The notes under the pieces are model-generated. The model was given only the letters and a program-made list of their open reading frames with translations. It ran no database searches and was not told where the DNA came from. A DNA stretch of 64,000 bases, taken from assembly GCA_013398295.1 (NCBI GenBank), contig VZSF01002918.1:186001-250000 (forward strand). The letters run 5' to 3'. This document shows, one piece after another, positions 11,001 to 24,351 of the stretch. The position numbers and the translations under genes are program-made. How positions within the stretch are numbered: position 1 is the stretch's first letter; each line of letters begins with the position of its first letter. The stretch comes from Chionis minor. Lineage: Eukaryota; Chordata; Aves; Charadriiformes; Chionididae.

Positions 11001-14000
11001 ATGGCTTCCATGCAGTTTCTGGGTATGTGCAGTATCTGCATAGTACTGAAAACAGAATTTTGGAAGAAAAACACTCCAGAAGTGTTTTATGACAGGCTCA
11101 TGTCTATGCTGCTGGGCAGTGCAGCCTCAGGTACTGTATAGCTTCTGAAAAGAGCAGTTTGGTGAGAAATGCCATATTGGTCACCAAAAAGTTAAGCTAG
11201 AACAAACAGAAAAGAAGCCACTTCAGCTATTGAGACACCGTCTAGAAAAGTGCTTCAGTTTAAATTTTGGGTTGTTTTAAAGATGGAGTTTCATATTAAT
11301 TCAAAAAGCTGAGCTTCATTTTGCTAAGCGTTGCTTTCCATTTTTCATTCCATTTGTACGTAGAAGTCAATGTTACTTAAAAAATGTATACATAATCACA
11401 TTTTTAAAAATACAATAATTGCAATTAATCTAATCTGAAACTCCATTTGTCAAAATACTCTGCTTTAGTAGTTTATACTCCTTTCTCATGCAGGCTGGCC
11501 TATTTCTCTTTTCTTACCAAAAAATCGATCTTGATTGGTAGTAACGGTAGCAAGACTGGCGACAGCATAACAGTGGAATCGTCTACAACTAAATCTTTCC
11601 TCTTTAAGCTGTAGTGCAGTAGTTAGACAGTCTCATCTAACAAGGTTGAGAGAAGCTTTTTGTTCTTTTCTATGTTTGGTGGAAGACAGAAACTATCTAG
11701 TGTAATATAAACCATGCTGTTTCCTGAGCTCGTCCTCCTGGTCAACGATTAACTGATTTCAGTGAATTGTGATATACAGTAGTGCAAGTGAAGATGGTGA
11801 CTTACTTTATGATGTTTTCTATCTGGAGATTTCTCGTGATACCCTTAGACACAAGAGAGCTAAACTCTAAGTCTGCTGAGGTCCATGAGGCTCTTAACCT
11901 CTGCAGAGATTTCTCCATCTTAGAGCATGTCACAGCTCTTCAGAACTGCAAAGGTTCTCATGGTACTGGCTATCTAACTTGACATATTTGCCTCTCAAGA
12001 CACCCCTCGATTGTCTCTAGCATTCGGCAGAATGTAGCATATTAGCTGAATACCTGTTGATAAAACAAGATGTGATGGTAATTTAGTGTAAATTTATAAA
12101 ATTGTTGTTTAAAAGTTTAAGTAATTAGTTAAAAGCTTTTTGATTAATGGTAGCTAACAGCTTGTATGTATGAATATTATAATGCTGAGTGGCTGAATTC
12201 CAGGTGAAGTGATTGATTGTGTTCTAGGGGTGCACATATGTTCCTGGGTGCATATAAATTATTGTTAGTCATGCAGTTACAGTAATAGGATTATTTTCAG
12301 TGATATCTCTTCCATTTTAATGTCTTTGCTTCTCAGTCTGATTCTAGACATCCAAGACTGCCTTGTCTTGCATCACTCCCTTTGTAGTTATTTCCTTGTT
12401 CTCTTTCATGTAACTGTCATACCTCAGGGACAACGCCAGCAAGAAGAGAATGAAAAGAAAATGTATTTTGATGTCTTGATGAAAATAGCAATTTAAACAA
12501 AAAACAAACAAAAACCACTTTACGTTTTAAGCAAGTAAAAGGTCTACTTTGACTTTGTTGTGACAAGGCGATTTGGTTTTTAGGATAGTGTTTTCACAAA
12601 TACGCAACAACCACATACGTAAAGCTATTTAGATGTCTGTCTTCCTTTTGCTGCAATTGGAAATAGGAGTCCAGACTATATGGTAAAAGAAACTGGTCTC
12701 TAAACTGTTCACACAATTTGTTCCTCAGGATGTAGACCTCTATAACATTTGACATTCAGTGAAAGTTATGTTCTTTTGTTACAAAAATGTTTCTTGAAAA
12801 TTTTATTTGAAGGCAACAAACATAACTGCGTGGGCTTAGTTTACCAAGTGTGTTGCAGCTGCTCTGTCTGTTTTGCTAGCACAGATAGCCCACCTGGCAT
12901 CTCTGGCTCCTACCAAGGGATCTGTGTGAATGCTAAGCTTCTAGGACACGACCAGAGCTGGAGTTTGGCTGAGACTTTGTTGCATGGTGTCAGGTATCAT
13001 CTTGACCCACTGGGGGTTTTGACATTTAATGTAAAATGCAACAAACTATGAGGGGAACAATTTAATACCATGCCAGCACAGGACAGAAGGAATGCAAGGG
13101 TGGCATGAGTTCAGTTTTGGCCCCAGCCTCTGACTTAGGCAATAGCTCTTTGGCTGCAGCCCGCATATAAAGAGCTATATAAAATATTTTTCTCAAAAAA
13201 CAAAACCCAGGTGTGCTAGACACAGCTGTGTCTTCCACAATTCCCTATACCCACGAAGCTCACCTGGGATTTGTTGAAGCCGTTTTTGGAGATAAAAGTA
13301 CCCTTATGTCCTTTCCCTTATGGCCTCCGTGCTCAGCCTGTTGTCTAGAATTTTGTGGGGAGGATGCCTGTCTCCCACAGCTCAGACTGGGACCATCCAC
13401 TCATTTCACACGGGGCCCAGATCAGCTGTCAATGGTAACTACTTTCATTCACCAACCCTCTCCCTCTGTTATTTGCACATTACTGTCATTTCTGCCTCTC
13501 TTCTCCTGTGCAGCATATCAGCTTCTAGATAGTCAGAGCGGTTTCTGCATGCAGATCTGGAGTAGGTTTGCTATCAGAAATCAATATTTTAAATGATGTT
13601 TTCCCCAGAAGATCATTATCATTGTAAAATCAAAATATTTTGCAATTCTTGAAGGCTCAAAGAATATTCTGTGTATGAGCTGACAGGAAACCATAATCAA
13701 ATTGTCAAGCAATTGCTCCTACTGTGGCAAAGTGAGAATGTTAGATTACATGTGTCAGCATGTGAAGATAAAGACTGCATAGTGAACAGCACGCTGAAGG
13801 CTTGATAGGAGATGGGAAGTTTATCACTGTACACTGTAACCTATTGTAGACAGTTCTGCTACCTCAGCAGTCCTCAGTTTGCATTAAAAATGCTTATGAT
13901 CAATAAAATGCCTCAGTTTTGTCATTTGGAAGACATTTTAAATTTTCTACCAACTTTATTTGGCCAATTAAACTGAAGACTAACTGCTATTCCAAAGGGT

Positions 14001-15001
14001 TAAGTGATAAAAGATGCGGAATACTAATATACATACACTAGTTGTTTACTGACTCTAATATTATTATCACTTCTCTAATCTCTTCAAACAGGCACCCAAA
14101 TGCATGCTGCTGTGATTATTTGAGTAAGAAAAATGGCTCATTTATTTAACATATGCATTGGCTGCTAGTCTGAGTTTTTAGATGTTTAAAGATTTATGTT
14201 GAAATTATTTTTTTCTCCAGTTTTCCTGTCCTTTTACCTATTCTTCTGTAAACTCTTCAATCTTCCTGTTGTCTATGGCTGCTCTGCACAGTGGATGTTC
14301 ACTGAAAACATCTCACCAAAGTGTTCAGTTCTGAGCTTGGGGTCTGTAGCTCAAAACATGCTGAGAACTTGAGCTTTCATTAAATTGTCAGAATTAATGG
14401 CTCATCACCTTGCAAGATCGGGCTTATGGGTCATGTTCCCCAGCAGCCCAATTCATTCCTGTAGCTCTTTGCCTTTTAGAGGTAGGATCTGAAAAGAGAT
14501 TTGCAGGAGTGATATTTAAAAGGTTTTTGACTCTGATAAACGGAATGTCATTCAGGCTGATGATTTAACTTCAGCACAGAACAGACACTTAATGTCAGTT
14601 AAACAAATTTAATAATTTTAGAAAAGTACGGTATTTAGGCATTTAACAGGTATAGCCTTCTTTGTCTGGCCCTGAAATAGCTTGCAATTCCCTAACAAAT
14701 TTTGAAAGGAAAGAAAATAGTGATATGTGACAGGAAGAGGAAAATAAAGAGTATGTAATCAGAATTAGGTCACTAATGATAGATTAAACTGGTATTGTAC
14801 ATTGATAAGGTGACTGACAAGGGAATGCGCTTTATTACATCACTTTGGTTAGCAGGAAAATATTTGGAAGGGTATTCTTTAAAAGTATATGGGGGAAATA
14901 AAATGGAGAATTACAAATGCATAAGGAATGTCAAGAAAAGAAAAAAAAAACCAAATGGATAAATTGTGAATGTTTAGGCTGATTTAGAAATAGGTTTCTA
15001 G

Positions 15002-15075
15002 TATTCCCGGAGTAAGAGCCTGGAGCATCTGTCCAGCAAGACTAGTAAGTGGGAAATTGAGCCATATGGTTGCAG
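15002..15075 (+). CDS. exon-like segment (weak)
   Basis: The segment lies between gtttctag and CAG|gtgaaa. Its phase-0 frame of 24 codons includes YSRSKSLEHLSSKTSKWE, which is charged and protein-like, and it ends in phase 2. The polypyrimidine tract before the acceptor is poor. The segment does not fit the phase chain of the other plus-strand candidates. No family is recognised, and chance is the likelier explanation. Confidence 0.13.
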
Positions 15076-17458
15076 GTGAAAGCAGAGAGGGGCCAAATAT
15101 GGAGGCAAGATCTTTCCTCTGAGTTCCACTAGAAAGGGCAGAGCAGCCAGGCTTGGCTGTGCCTCTGCTTTCCTGTTAGTGGGTACAGCAGGTGGACTGT
15201 CACCTTCATGCCAAAAAAAAGAAGGTAGATTTACTTTTAAATTGGAAATTAGTCAGTTAGTGAGACAATCGTGTAACGTGGGGCTGTGACTAGATTGGAT
15301 GTTCAATGAGTCAGTTCCAGTTCTTTAATCTTGCATACTTTGTTCTAAAGAGCGCATTATTTCTCGAAACTATTATGTGTCTGGTGAGTGCATTTAGTCA
15401 CACTTTGAAGGGCAAAGTCTGTGTTTCTGTAATCAGTATAGCTCCTCTGCTGCACTAGAGTGTATCATTTGGAGAACCTGTGCTGTGGAGCAGCTGGGTC
15501 TAGGCTTGTACATCTATCTAGTACTTACCAGGTAAACTGTTTAATTCTCTAGATTTGACTTCTGCTGCTGCTGCTTATGGAGGTCACAAGCATGTATAGT
15601 CGAGTCCTAGCTCCATTAAAGCAATAGGAAGTCTACAGATGGATGGTAGTAACCTCTTGATCTGGAGAAAATATTCTTTTTCAGGGTGTTGAAGGCTTAC
15701 TGAGACATGGAGGAACAGAAAGGCTGAAGCTGTGACTGGTACGAGATCTGAGCGTGGTGCTAGGAAAGAAAATAGCTTCCACTCCAAGCTACTGGTGCTT
15801 GTAACTGAGCACCCCAGTGTCTCCTCTCTCCATGAAAACACTTTTCCTAGAGTCAGCAGCAAAGCATATGTCCTCGATACAAGTGATTTGAGAACGTTGT
15901 TGAAAAAGGTATGATTTCAACATGTAGAAAAATTATATGTGCACAATATTCTAGAAGAAGGTTGAAGCTTTAAGCACAGAATGAAAGTTAAGAAAACCTT
16001 GCGGGCTGAAAGCTTGCTGTTGATTCAAGTCCTGTCCACACTAGTGCCAGTGGTCTGAAACTTTTGTTTAATAGCAATCTGCAGGTCTTTTCATTAGTCA
16101 GTTAGTATTCATTGTCAATCACTGTCTCCTCATCCCAAAAGCTTATCCAACTCTATTCCACTAAGCAAATTCGTCCCTTCAGCGAAAATGCGTTGATCTT
16201 CTTAGCTGACAACTAAGCAGCTGATCACTACTGTGTGTCATCTGTGCCTAAGCACTGAATCCCCACTGCCTATTTCCTTTGTGCTGCCACTACAGGAGCT
16301 GCAAATGAGTAGGAATTAAGTAATAATTACTGTTGCTTTAACTCTTGGTTTGAAACTGCTTACTTGTGGTTTATTTTTGCACAGCTCTCCAAACTGCTTA
16401 GCTAAAAAGACATTTAGAATGTTTGTTGTATTGCTGGGAAGGATAGCCTGCCAAGGGCTATTATGATAATAAAATAAACGACAGTGACTGTACTTTGCCA
16501 ACAGAATATTGGACCAAAACCTTTTCCTTCAGTAGTTTCCACAGTCACTATCTGAATGGAAGATGGGGATAGCATGAGGGTGAAATGCCTTGGATTCAGC
16601 AGTCTCCCTTGACCCTACTCTTTCCTTAGAGGACCTTGAGCACACATCTTCCTGAAATGAGTCTTACATATGACCTGCCTTCATCTTCCTGTCTCCTTCA
16701 GTTTCTTTGGTAATGAGCAGAATTTTAGCATTAGAGGAATGTCTTTGTAGTATTACTCAAGGAAGATTCTTTGTTGTCATACATCTTAATAATTTATCAT
16801 GCTCTTGATAAGAATCCTAAAAGATCAGTAGATAAGAGTAAACAGGCTCAGGGAGACAGTCCTTTGATGCAGACTTTGTTAATTTTGCAGCAACTGAATT
16901 GGTCTTCTGTCATTACAACTTAAGACACATAATTGCAAGATCATCATTTGGGGGAAGCTACTACTGCCAAATATTTCACAAAATGACTGTGTATTAATTA
17001 AGCGGTTTAAAACAGAAACTACACCTTTCCTTACTAAAACAGAAAGGAGGAAAAACCAGTAGTGTGGAGACCTTAAAACATTTATAAATGAGGAGAAGAG
17101 TGAGTTGCAATCTCCTTTCTAAAATTAGAGAGGTTTTTTTGGAATATAACCAAGCCATTAGATATGGGCAGAGTAGTTCAGATAAAAATAGAATTAAACT
17201 GAACCTATAGTTAATATTCAAAAATACTGAAGGCTTGAGAAATTGATAATCACTTCTGCATATTGCAATATCTCCTGGGCTTAGTAGGGATGAGAAAGCA
17301 TGGAAATGTGTCAAAAATAAGGTAATTCTGGAGAGGGAAACAGTTTAGTGATCTAAGCTTAGGGAAAGGCATTTGGGAGTCTCTGTGACATTAAAATTTT
17401 TCTTGTGGTCTTAGGTGCTTTTTGTCCCTTTTTGCTTCTGCATACGTGGTTTGGATAC

Positions 17459-17525
17459 TCAGGGCTGTGTGTGTGTGAGGGTTTTTAGGGGGGTTTATTT
17501 GGTGTTTTTTTGTTTGTTGTTCACA
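17459..17525 (+). repeat. GT-rich low-complexity tract
   Basis: A short (TG)n run passes into G-runs and T-runs, with very little A or C. On the opposite strand it gives the proline/histidine-rich open frame seen there, which is an artefact of composition. Confidence 0.85.
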
Positions 17526-19624
17526 CATATTCCCCCCCTGCCCCAACGGTTTGCAGAGATCTTTCTGTACGCAATGTGTTTTTTCATAGATTTTTCTGCT
17601 ATAGCGTTTACAAACAGCTATGGTAGGGAACTGTATGGAACAACAGCATCCCAGCATCAGCTCCTGGAGAAAGAAATGCCTGCAGTTTCTTGTGAACCCA
17701 GCTGCCTTTGGGAATAGTGCATGTTGTAATGCCCCTTTTCAGCGGTAAAAAGAAGGTGGTGGTTGCTAATTCCCTCTGGTACGCTCCTTAGCAGAAGTGA
17801 CAGCACAACTGAGTGGTCCATGAAAATAGAGCACAAAATCTGTGACTTCTAACAAGTTTGTGCTCAAGTGCAATGAGAAAAGCAAAAATGGATGATGGGT
17901 GTTAATTGCTGTCTACTTCTACCATATTGGCACATTCTTCTTAGCCGCTACAGGTTTCTTGCTACTGGCTAAAAATCCATTTGGGAGAGAGCAGACAGTT
18001 GTAGCTGGGGCAATAAAACTGCTACACTGCTTAATATTTTGAGGAATTTGAGGAAAAGAATCCAAAATCCTCAGGATCTCGTCTTTCAGGAGTTTAACAC
18101 TTTTGAAGCAAAATGGAAAGGAGATAGCAAAAAAGAAGTTGATTTATTTATTCCTATTGGAGAAAGCTAGAGGTTAAGTTCTGGTCTATGATGCAGTGGT
18201 AGAAGTCACCAATCCCTTTATAAAAATGAATGGCTTTACAGAAGTATAACTAACAATTTAACCTTGTGGCTGTAGTAGCTTGAGTTCTGCTTGCGGAGTT
18301 GTGTTTACTCTTAAAACAATACACGTTCAAGCATTTGTCTCATTATTCCTCTGAACCAGCTCTGCTTCTCCCTGTAGGTAGATATCTAGGTACAGCCAGG
18401 TGTGCCTGTTGATCAATTCTGACTAGACCCCCCCACTCAGACCAGTTTACTACCCAAAGGCAGGGGAAGCCTAGCCCATAAATCTGCTTCTCTGTGCCTT
18501 TGTAATCCAAGTCCCTGTTACAAGAGCACTGATTGCCTGCTAACATTTCTGGAGGACAGCAGTAAAGACAGCTATTACAGAGGAAATGGAACCAAGCACG
18601 GCTAAGAAAAAAGCTAATTAAAAATGAAGGGGATGAGGAGCCTGGAATATGTAATGGTCCTGGAAAACATTTTGGCCTTAGAACAAAGGGTATCTTCTGA
18701 AACGTTTTCTTAAAAGGATTGTCAACATAAGTTCCTTCTGTTCTGTAGAGATCTGTTTCTGTTCTGGGTATCTGTCACAAACTGCTGGTCACTGTGTAAT
18801 TGTTGCCATCTCATCTTGTCCATCTGGATGCTTTCTTTTCAAAGTGATTTTATTTGTTTCAGTAACATAGCTATCTTATGGATCTCCTTTTGTTACATTC
18901 TCTAAAAACTCTTCCCCAGTGCCGGATCAGAGATGAAGCTATCCATTATGAACCAAACACAAGGCAGCTTCATAAACAGCATTATCGAAGAGGCACTTTG
19001 CATGATTTCAAGTATCCACTTTACTAACGTGTGACTGTTCTCAAGAGTAATAAGGGCTGCATTTGTTCTCAATACCACAGTGAACAATTCAAGGGCCAGG
19101 GTCTAGACTCAGTTGCGCTAGAATAGGTGTAGAGAAGCACCACAGAAGTCAGTTGTTACGGCTTTGTATGGGGAAACTGAGATCAAAATGTTTTTCTCTG
19201 TATCACAAATAGGGCTCTCCCAGGCCCAATACATAGATTATATTTGTTAAGCACTTACCTTACAATCAAATAGAAGAAATAAGTATTAAAAACCTTTCAG
19301 AAGTGAAAAGTGTGATTTAATAATTTTTAAAAAATATTAACATTTTTGTCAATTTCCAGTTCTTTGCCCTTTTTCTATAACATTATTGCATGCAGATTCT
19401 CATTTTATTTGGGGGAAAATAAGATGGCAAAAAAGGAGTAATATCTTCTAGCACTTTTATAGTAACAGTTATGGTAATTTTAGAAAATTGTCATGCCAGT
19501 CACTGTGTTAAGGTAATTTACAAACATTACAACAAGATGAAAAAAAAAAAAAGGAAATACCTTTTTTATGCTGATTGTGGCTGATTTACCAGCAGTGGAA
19601 GCCTGGGTTTTCATTACTGTTAGC

Positions 19625-19640
19625 GTAACAGGCCTGTTAC
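19625..19640. repeat. 16-bp perfect palindrome
   Basis: GTAACAGGCCTGTTAC is its own reverse complement. It sits in a locally GC-richer part. A homodimeric protein site or chance are both possible. Confidence 0.75.
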
Positions 19641-20400
19641 ACCCGCCTCACTACTTCACAGATAAAACATGTCAGACACTTTGAAAGAAGATTGAAAAAC
19701 TTAAAACCAGGAACACAGCCCAGGAATTCTCCTGGGTTTGGGACACTCCTGACTGAGCCCTTACCAGAGCCTGACTTGTCTTTAGCTGCACACCAATGCA
19801 CTACAGTGTTGTACTGAAGAGGACGGAAGGCAAAGAGATTAAGGATATTTTGTCAAAAAATCATGCAGGAGTCCGTGCCAGAGTTTGAAATGTGGTTTTT
19901 GTCCTTTGAGAGCCTGGGATATGTTGTGATGGTGCTGAGGTGTGCTTCTGGCACGCCCCCTGGGGGAGCCAGTGTCCCCCACCATTCTGTGCCCTACTCC
20001 TCCTGCCTTCCCCTCCCTCCCATATCAGTGTGGGCAGGAAGATGTGGCTCCCTTGAGCTGAAAAGAAAAATAAAATGTCACACTTCTTTTTTCCTTCAGT
20101 GTTTGAGTGACTTTAATGACTGTAGCAGATACAGGAGAAGGGTTGGCACTGGCTGAGGAGGAGAGGTTGCTGTGGGATCGCCCTGGGATGTTGAGGTGGT
20201 ACACTGGGCTCTGCCCTCTGCTAGGAGCTTTTTTGAGGAAGAACCTGACTTCCCCCTCATCCTAGCCCAGGAAACGAGGAGATCTTATCACAGAAGCTGC
20301 TGAACCACAAGGGCTGATCAATTCAGACATGCTTTTAGCCTGTGTGGCTTCCCTCCAGGGCGGTTTGTGGAGCCACCTCTGCCTTGACCTTGTTTTCCAG

Positions 20401-20468
20401 AAGGACGTGATGGGGGGGAGCAGATGCTGCACGGAGAGCAGAAAGGGGCCACTGACCAAGAAATCCAG
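20401..20468 (+). CDS. possible internal coding exon
   Basis: The acceptor (ccttgaccttgttttccag) and donor (ATCCAG|gtaagg) are both strong and close to consensus. Two of the three frames are open. The phase-1 frame contains GRDGGEQMLHGEQKGATDQ and ends exactly in phase 0, which is the phase the exon at 49673 needs. The other open frame is Lys/Arg-rich and ends in phase 2. Hydrophilic composition and strong sites make this the best of the upstream candidates. The 29-kb intron that would follow is long but normal for vertebrates. No domain is recognised. The segment lies in a GC-richer block, which itself favours chance open frames. Confidence 0.33.
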
Positions 20469-21873
20469 GTAAGGGCCTTGAGGAGTCACAGGGGATATCC
20501 CCAGGAAGTGAGCTGAGTTAAAACTTCTCTATTGAGGTAAGGACGAACTGCTCCTCCTTTGTGAATACCCTTCTCTGGGCTGATGCCTGTGTTTCTGTGC
20601 CTGTAGGATTTAATTTAGTAAGCAGGCTCAAGCTCCCAGCCTGCAGCTGTCTCCTGGGGAACAAAAGGGTTGGCTCCGGTTTAGCCCTTGATGGAGTCTG
20701 GTGCCTGGGGCACCATGAGGGAGCAGACACATGAGCCGAGGGAGTGGGGGTCTGCAAGAGCCTTTTCACACCTACACAGGGAGCAGCGGGGAAGGAGGAA
20801 TAGGAGCAGCCTGTCGAAGAAGTTAAAGTTTAAAGCATCCTTAACAGGAGAGTGGGAGTGAATACTGCTTAATCTCCGAGTTTTACCACTCTCTCAGGAG
20901 AGCTGAGTGGAGGAGTGAGGAAAGTACATCATGACATACCCTGAAACATGGCAGAGAAATGTACTCTCTTTTTTTACTGCAACGTTGCTGAGGAGCAGCA
21001 GTTATTGACTCATGCTCTGTTGTAGCCATGTACCGTACAAACACAGCAAAACCCCTGTAAATGCCTCGGGATGGGGGTTGTTTTTGTAAGCTGGGCCCTT
21101 TTTTTGTGCTCTGACAAGCTGGGTTTCTTGTAAGTCAAATGATGTTTCTGTAAAAATCAGAAACAGGTCCCCATTTCAAATGTTTTGCAAGTACTAACTG
21201 GCTTGTCCTGTCCTCTCTAAATGTAGGCGCCACGTTTGGGCCCAGGGGTCTCAGCATCCTTTTTCCACAGTGGTTTACTCACTGGGCTTATCTGAGGTTT
21301 CTGTGGATTTACAGCAAAAATAACTGAGCTAAGCGTTCTCTGAGAATCTGAGATTCTTATAACTTGCTGCATATGCCTATGTTATGCACAGTACTTCAAA
21401 AAAGGTGAAAATTCTTGGTGCAGAAAACGTTAGTATACACTCTTTGTTCTTATAATACAGTGATAGCAATTCATTACTGCCTTTCCCATAGCTTCTGGCA
21501 TGCATAGTGCTTATGAGCTTAGAGAGCAGAACACCCATACTGCATTAGTGCTTATAGTTCACGTTTCCTAGTGGAGTTCGGTAACTGTTAACCACTTCTT
21601 TCACAGCCCATTTCCTATATATAAAGGCTTTGGTGGATACCATTTCATAGCACCTATTAGGAAGTGACCTGACAAAATATCAGCTCTTGAAAGATCCTTA
21701 TATATAGCAGCTGGAAATACCTACTCGGTAAGGCGCTTGGTAAGGCACTCAGTTTTATTGGCTTATCAGGAATTTCAGCGTCTTCTGGTATTATTTTTTT
21801 TTGTATGTCCAAGGATAACACATAACTTTGTGTAGTTGAAAACATTATGTCTTTTACTACCTGGAAAATTCTG
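20469..21873. other. noncoding stretch
   Basis: GC-richer to about 20.8 kb, then AT-rich. A near-duplicate gtaaggcgcttg/gtaaggcactc pair lies at about 21730-21755. No coding signal is accepted. Confidence 0.55.
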
Positions 21874-22270
21874 AAGGTTGAGAGAGTTGGGGTTGTTCAG
21901 CCTGGAGAAGAGAAAGCTCTGGGGAGACCTTATAGCAGCTTTTCAATACTTAAAGGGGGCCTATAAGAAAGATGGAGACAAACTTTTTAGCAGGGCTTGT
22001 AGCAGCAGGACAAGGGGTAATGGTTTTAAATTAAAAGAGGGTAGATTTGGACTAGATATAAGGAAGAAATTTTTTATGACGAGGGTGGTGAAGTGCTGAA
22101 GGATTTCCCAGAGAGGTGGTAGATGCTCCAACCCTGGAAACATTCAAGGTCAGGTTGGACAGGACTTTGAGCAACCTGATCTAGTTGAAGAAGTCCCTGG
22201 TCATTGCAGGGTGGTTGGACTAGGTGAGCTTTAAAGGTCCCTTCCAACCCAAACTATTCTATGATCCTGA
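21874..22270 (+). mobile_element. CR1 LINE 3' end, with ORF2 C-terminal remnant
   Basis: This is a plus-strand CR1 copy. A 73-codon frame at 21878-22099 carries the end of the CR1 ORF2 protein, with the typical [19 protein letters not shown] start followed by [14 protein letters not shown] and LDIRKKFF. The rest (CCCAGAGAGGTGGTAGATGC-like, then CCTTCCAACCC and ATTCTATGATCCTGA) is the CR1 3' end. It is 5'-truncated near 21874, so the endonuclease and reverse-transcriptase core are absent. A frame break follows residue 73. It is a dead copy. Confidence 0.95.
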
Positions 22271-22667
22271 TGCCGAAGGATGAAAGTTTATGAATTATGT
22301 TACTTTGAAATATAGATGTACCAGTATCTCTCAAAGTCTCTTTGTAGGCCTTGAAACTTTTTAGTGAACATGTACAAAGCACAAAATAAGTGTTACAGTC
22401 CATTCTTTCTCCTGTACTGTATGTAGAATTTTCCTTAGAATCAGTACATGTATGCCTGCACTTTCTCCTCAGGATACAGCAGATCTGTCAACAGTCATTT
22501 TCAAACCAAGGTCAGTGTAGTCTGGTCCCCTGCAAGTGAAGCTACATGAGGGCTGTTTATGCTGTGAGTCAAGTGGAAGCCATGCATTTTTGCTACCCGA
22601 GACCAGGTCTGTTTTCTTAGCTTAGACCTGATGCTGTGCTGACTGCAGCCACTTCAACTGTGCTCCT

Positions 22668-22700
22668 CCCCAACACCTCCCCCCCGCCCCCCATCTCCCC
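22668..22700 (-). other. G-quadruplex-type motif (minus strand)
   Basis: Four C-runs of 4, 7, 6 and 4 on the plus strand are separated by short loops, giving a G-quadruplex pattern on the minus strand. Confidence 0.55.
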
Positions 22701-23175
22701 ATCTCTCCAGGCTTCTGCTCATTTTAGAGCGCAGGCAGAGTGAATGCATCATGAGAGTGTGGAAAAACATTTGTATAAAGCCACTGCTACATAAGTGACA
22801 CAGATTTGGAATGACCTGGAAGGTACAAGAAAATGATCAGTCTCAGCTGAGATGATGTTGCTTTGGTTTCCTACCCCTTGCTTGAACACTGCTGAATTTT
22901 AGGCCAAGATGTTGTGTCTCCCTGTTTTCTACTAACCCTTAAACTCTTTCAAGGAACAATCTGCCTTTTGGTGACCGAACAGTGACTGTGCCACACTGTG
23001 ACTTAGCCTTTGCGCTCTGCAGCTCTGTGACTGCTCCCTGAGCTACTACAGCAGTGTTTTCCCCTTGTTCTTGAAGTGCCTTTCTCCTGGATGTGCACCT
23101 GCAAGCCCCTTGCTGGGGGCTGACAGATCTCATGGGTAGTGATTCCTACGAGGAAGAGACTTGTCTCTCCCTGTG

Positions 23176-23196
23176 CCCCCCACCCCCTCCCTGCCC
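23176..23196 (-). other. G-quadruplex-type motif (minus strand)
   Basis: Four C-runs (6, 5, 3 and 3) with loops of 1-2 bases lie within 21 bp. This is a second such motif 500 bp from the first. Confidence 0.55.
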
Positions 23197-24335
23197 TCAC
23201 CTTGTCCTGGCAGTTGGCTGTAGCTCTTGGTTTACAGCAGGGGACCTGATGATACATATGTGCAAAGATTACAAACTAGCTGGTGTGCAACACTTGCTCC
23301 TGATTAGTGCGTGCTCTAGTCACTGCAAGCATCGTCATAAACAGGAGCAACCTGTTGGGAGTTTGATCGGATCCTGATGAAAATAAGATAGTTTCTGTGA
23401 GAGGTGTATCAGGTGGTAGGCAACCTGCTGCACTGGTGAGGATGCCCAGGGTAGAATGCTCATCTCTCCCCAGCTGGCTACTGGAGAGGGATGCGGTTTC
23501 CCTTTTCTCTTTGTCTTTTTGTTGTACTTTTTTTTCACCAAAGTAACTTTAATCATTAGAGTCAATGTATGCCAATAGCTGTGGACCCTACTAATAAAAC
23601 TTTGTGTGTGCAAGTGTGTCTCAACATCCTTTGTGCTACAGGTAGCACGTTAGGACCCAGTATCAGTTGGAGTCTCTGGTTGTGGTCGTAATGCAGTAAC
23701 ACAGTATCATAGATCTCATTTGTAAAGGCTGTCAGGTGTTACTGTGGTACCACGTAACCTCTTCTAGAAGAATGGGAGACCTGAGAATTTTACAAATCAA
23801 CTGAAGAGGAAAACTACAGCTTGTGTTCGTTTGTAGTTAGGATGCTTGGCCAGTACGCACTTCAGATAGAGCAATAAGCTTTCAGCTTCCATGTAACTAT
23901 GCACAGCAGGTCACTGGGTTGGTCTGTCTGGATTTAGATGAGAAGGGAGACTCTTGTCAGTAATCCAAAGAATGCTCTATGGACCAGATTTTTAAAAGAA
24001 AAGTCATTATCTGCAACATGAGCCAGACTTCCTTCAAAAGCTCATCCCCAGTTTAGGCACTGAAGCAAAGTGACTGTATTCAACCAAAGAGCTTGGTGGT
24101 GGTGATGTGTGCGCGTGCAGTCCTGATCTCTGTGGCACTGCTGTGGCAACAGGGGGGAAGTTGCTTCTGTGGATCTAGCAATCATGAAAGTGTCTAAATA
24201 TGACCTTGGCACACTGACAATCTGTCTGCAACTGAGGGTGCCGAGCCCTTGAAAATAACCCCCCGGGCTCTTATGAAGGCCTGGTCCTGCATCTGTTCGA
24301 TCTGGAAGAGCTGGGAGCGAGCTCTTGCTATGCCG

Positions 24336-24351
24336 ATTTGCATTCTTTGTT
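24336..24351 (+). promoter_or_regulatory. possible adjacent POU octamer and SOX sites
   Basis: ATTTGCAT, the octamer bound by POU factors, is followed at once by TCTTTGTT, a SOX-type core. In the classical joint element the SOX site has the opposite orientation, so this is not the canonical composite. The surrounding 150 bp is GC-richer than its flanks. Function is inference only. Confidence 0.2.

Larger units (their letters stand above)
8097..20400. other. noncoding stretch
   Basis: About 12 kb of AT-rich sequence with no gene that can be supported. It contains a weak exon-like segment (15002-15075), a GT-rich tract (17459-17525), poly(A) runs (for example 19540-19552) and a 16-bp palindrome (19625-19640). 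Open frames of 60-127 codons occur on both strands but show no domain motifs, and they include pyrimidine-rich runs that lack stops for compositional reasons. Confidence 0.6.

Noticed and set aside
14218..14400. Long stop-free run in two frames after a strong acceptor
   Set aside because: The sequence is pyrimidine-rich, which removes stops in several frames at once. No donor follows.
15335..15367. 33-nt exon-like segment with a gtgagt donor
   Set aside because: All three frames are open and nothing selects one. It is too short to judge and has no supporting partner.
21878..22099. 73-codon plus frame as an independent gene
   Set aside because: It is the C-terminal remnant of CR1 ORF2 inside the element at 21874-22270.
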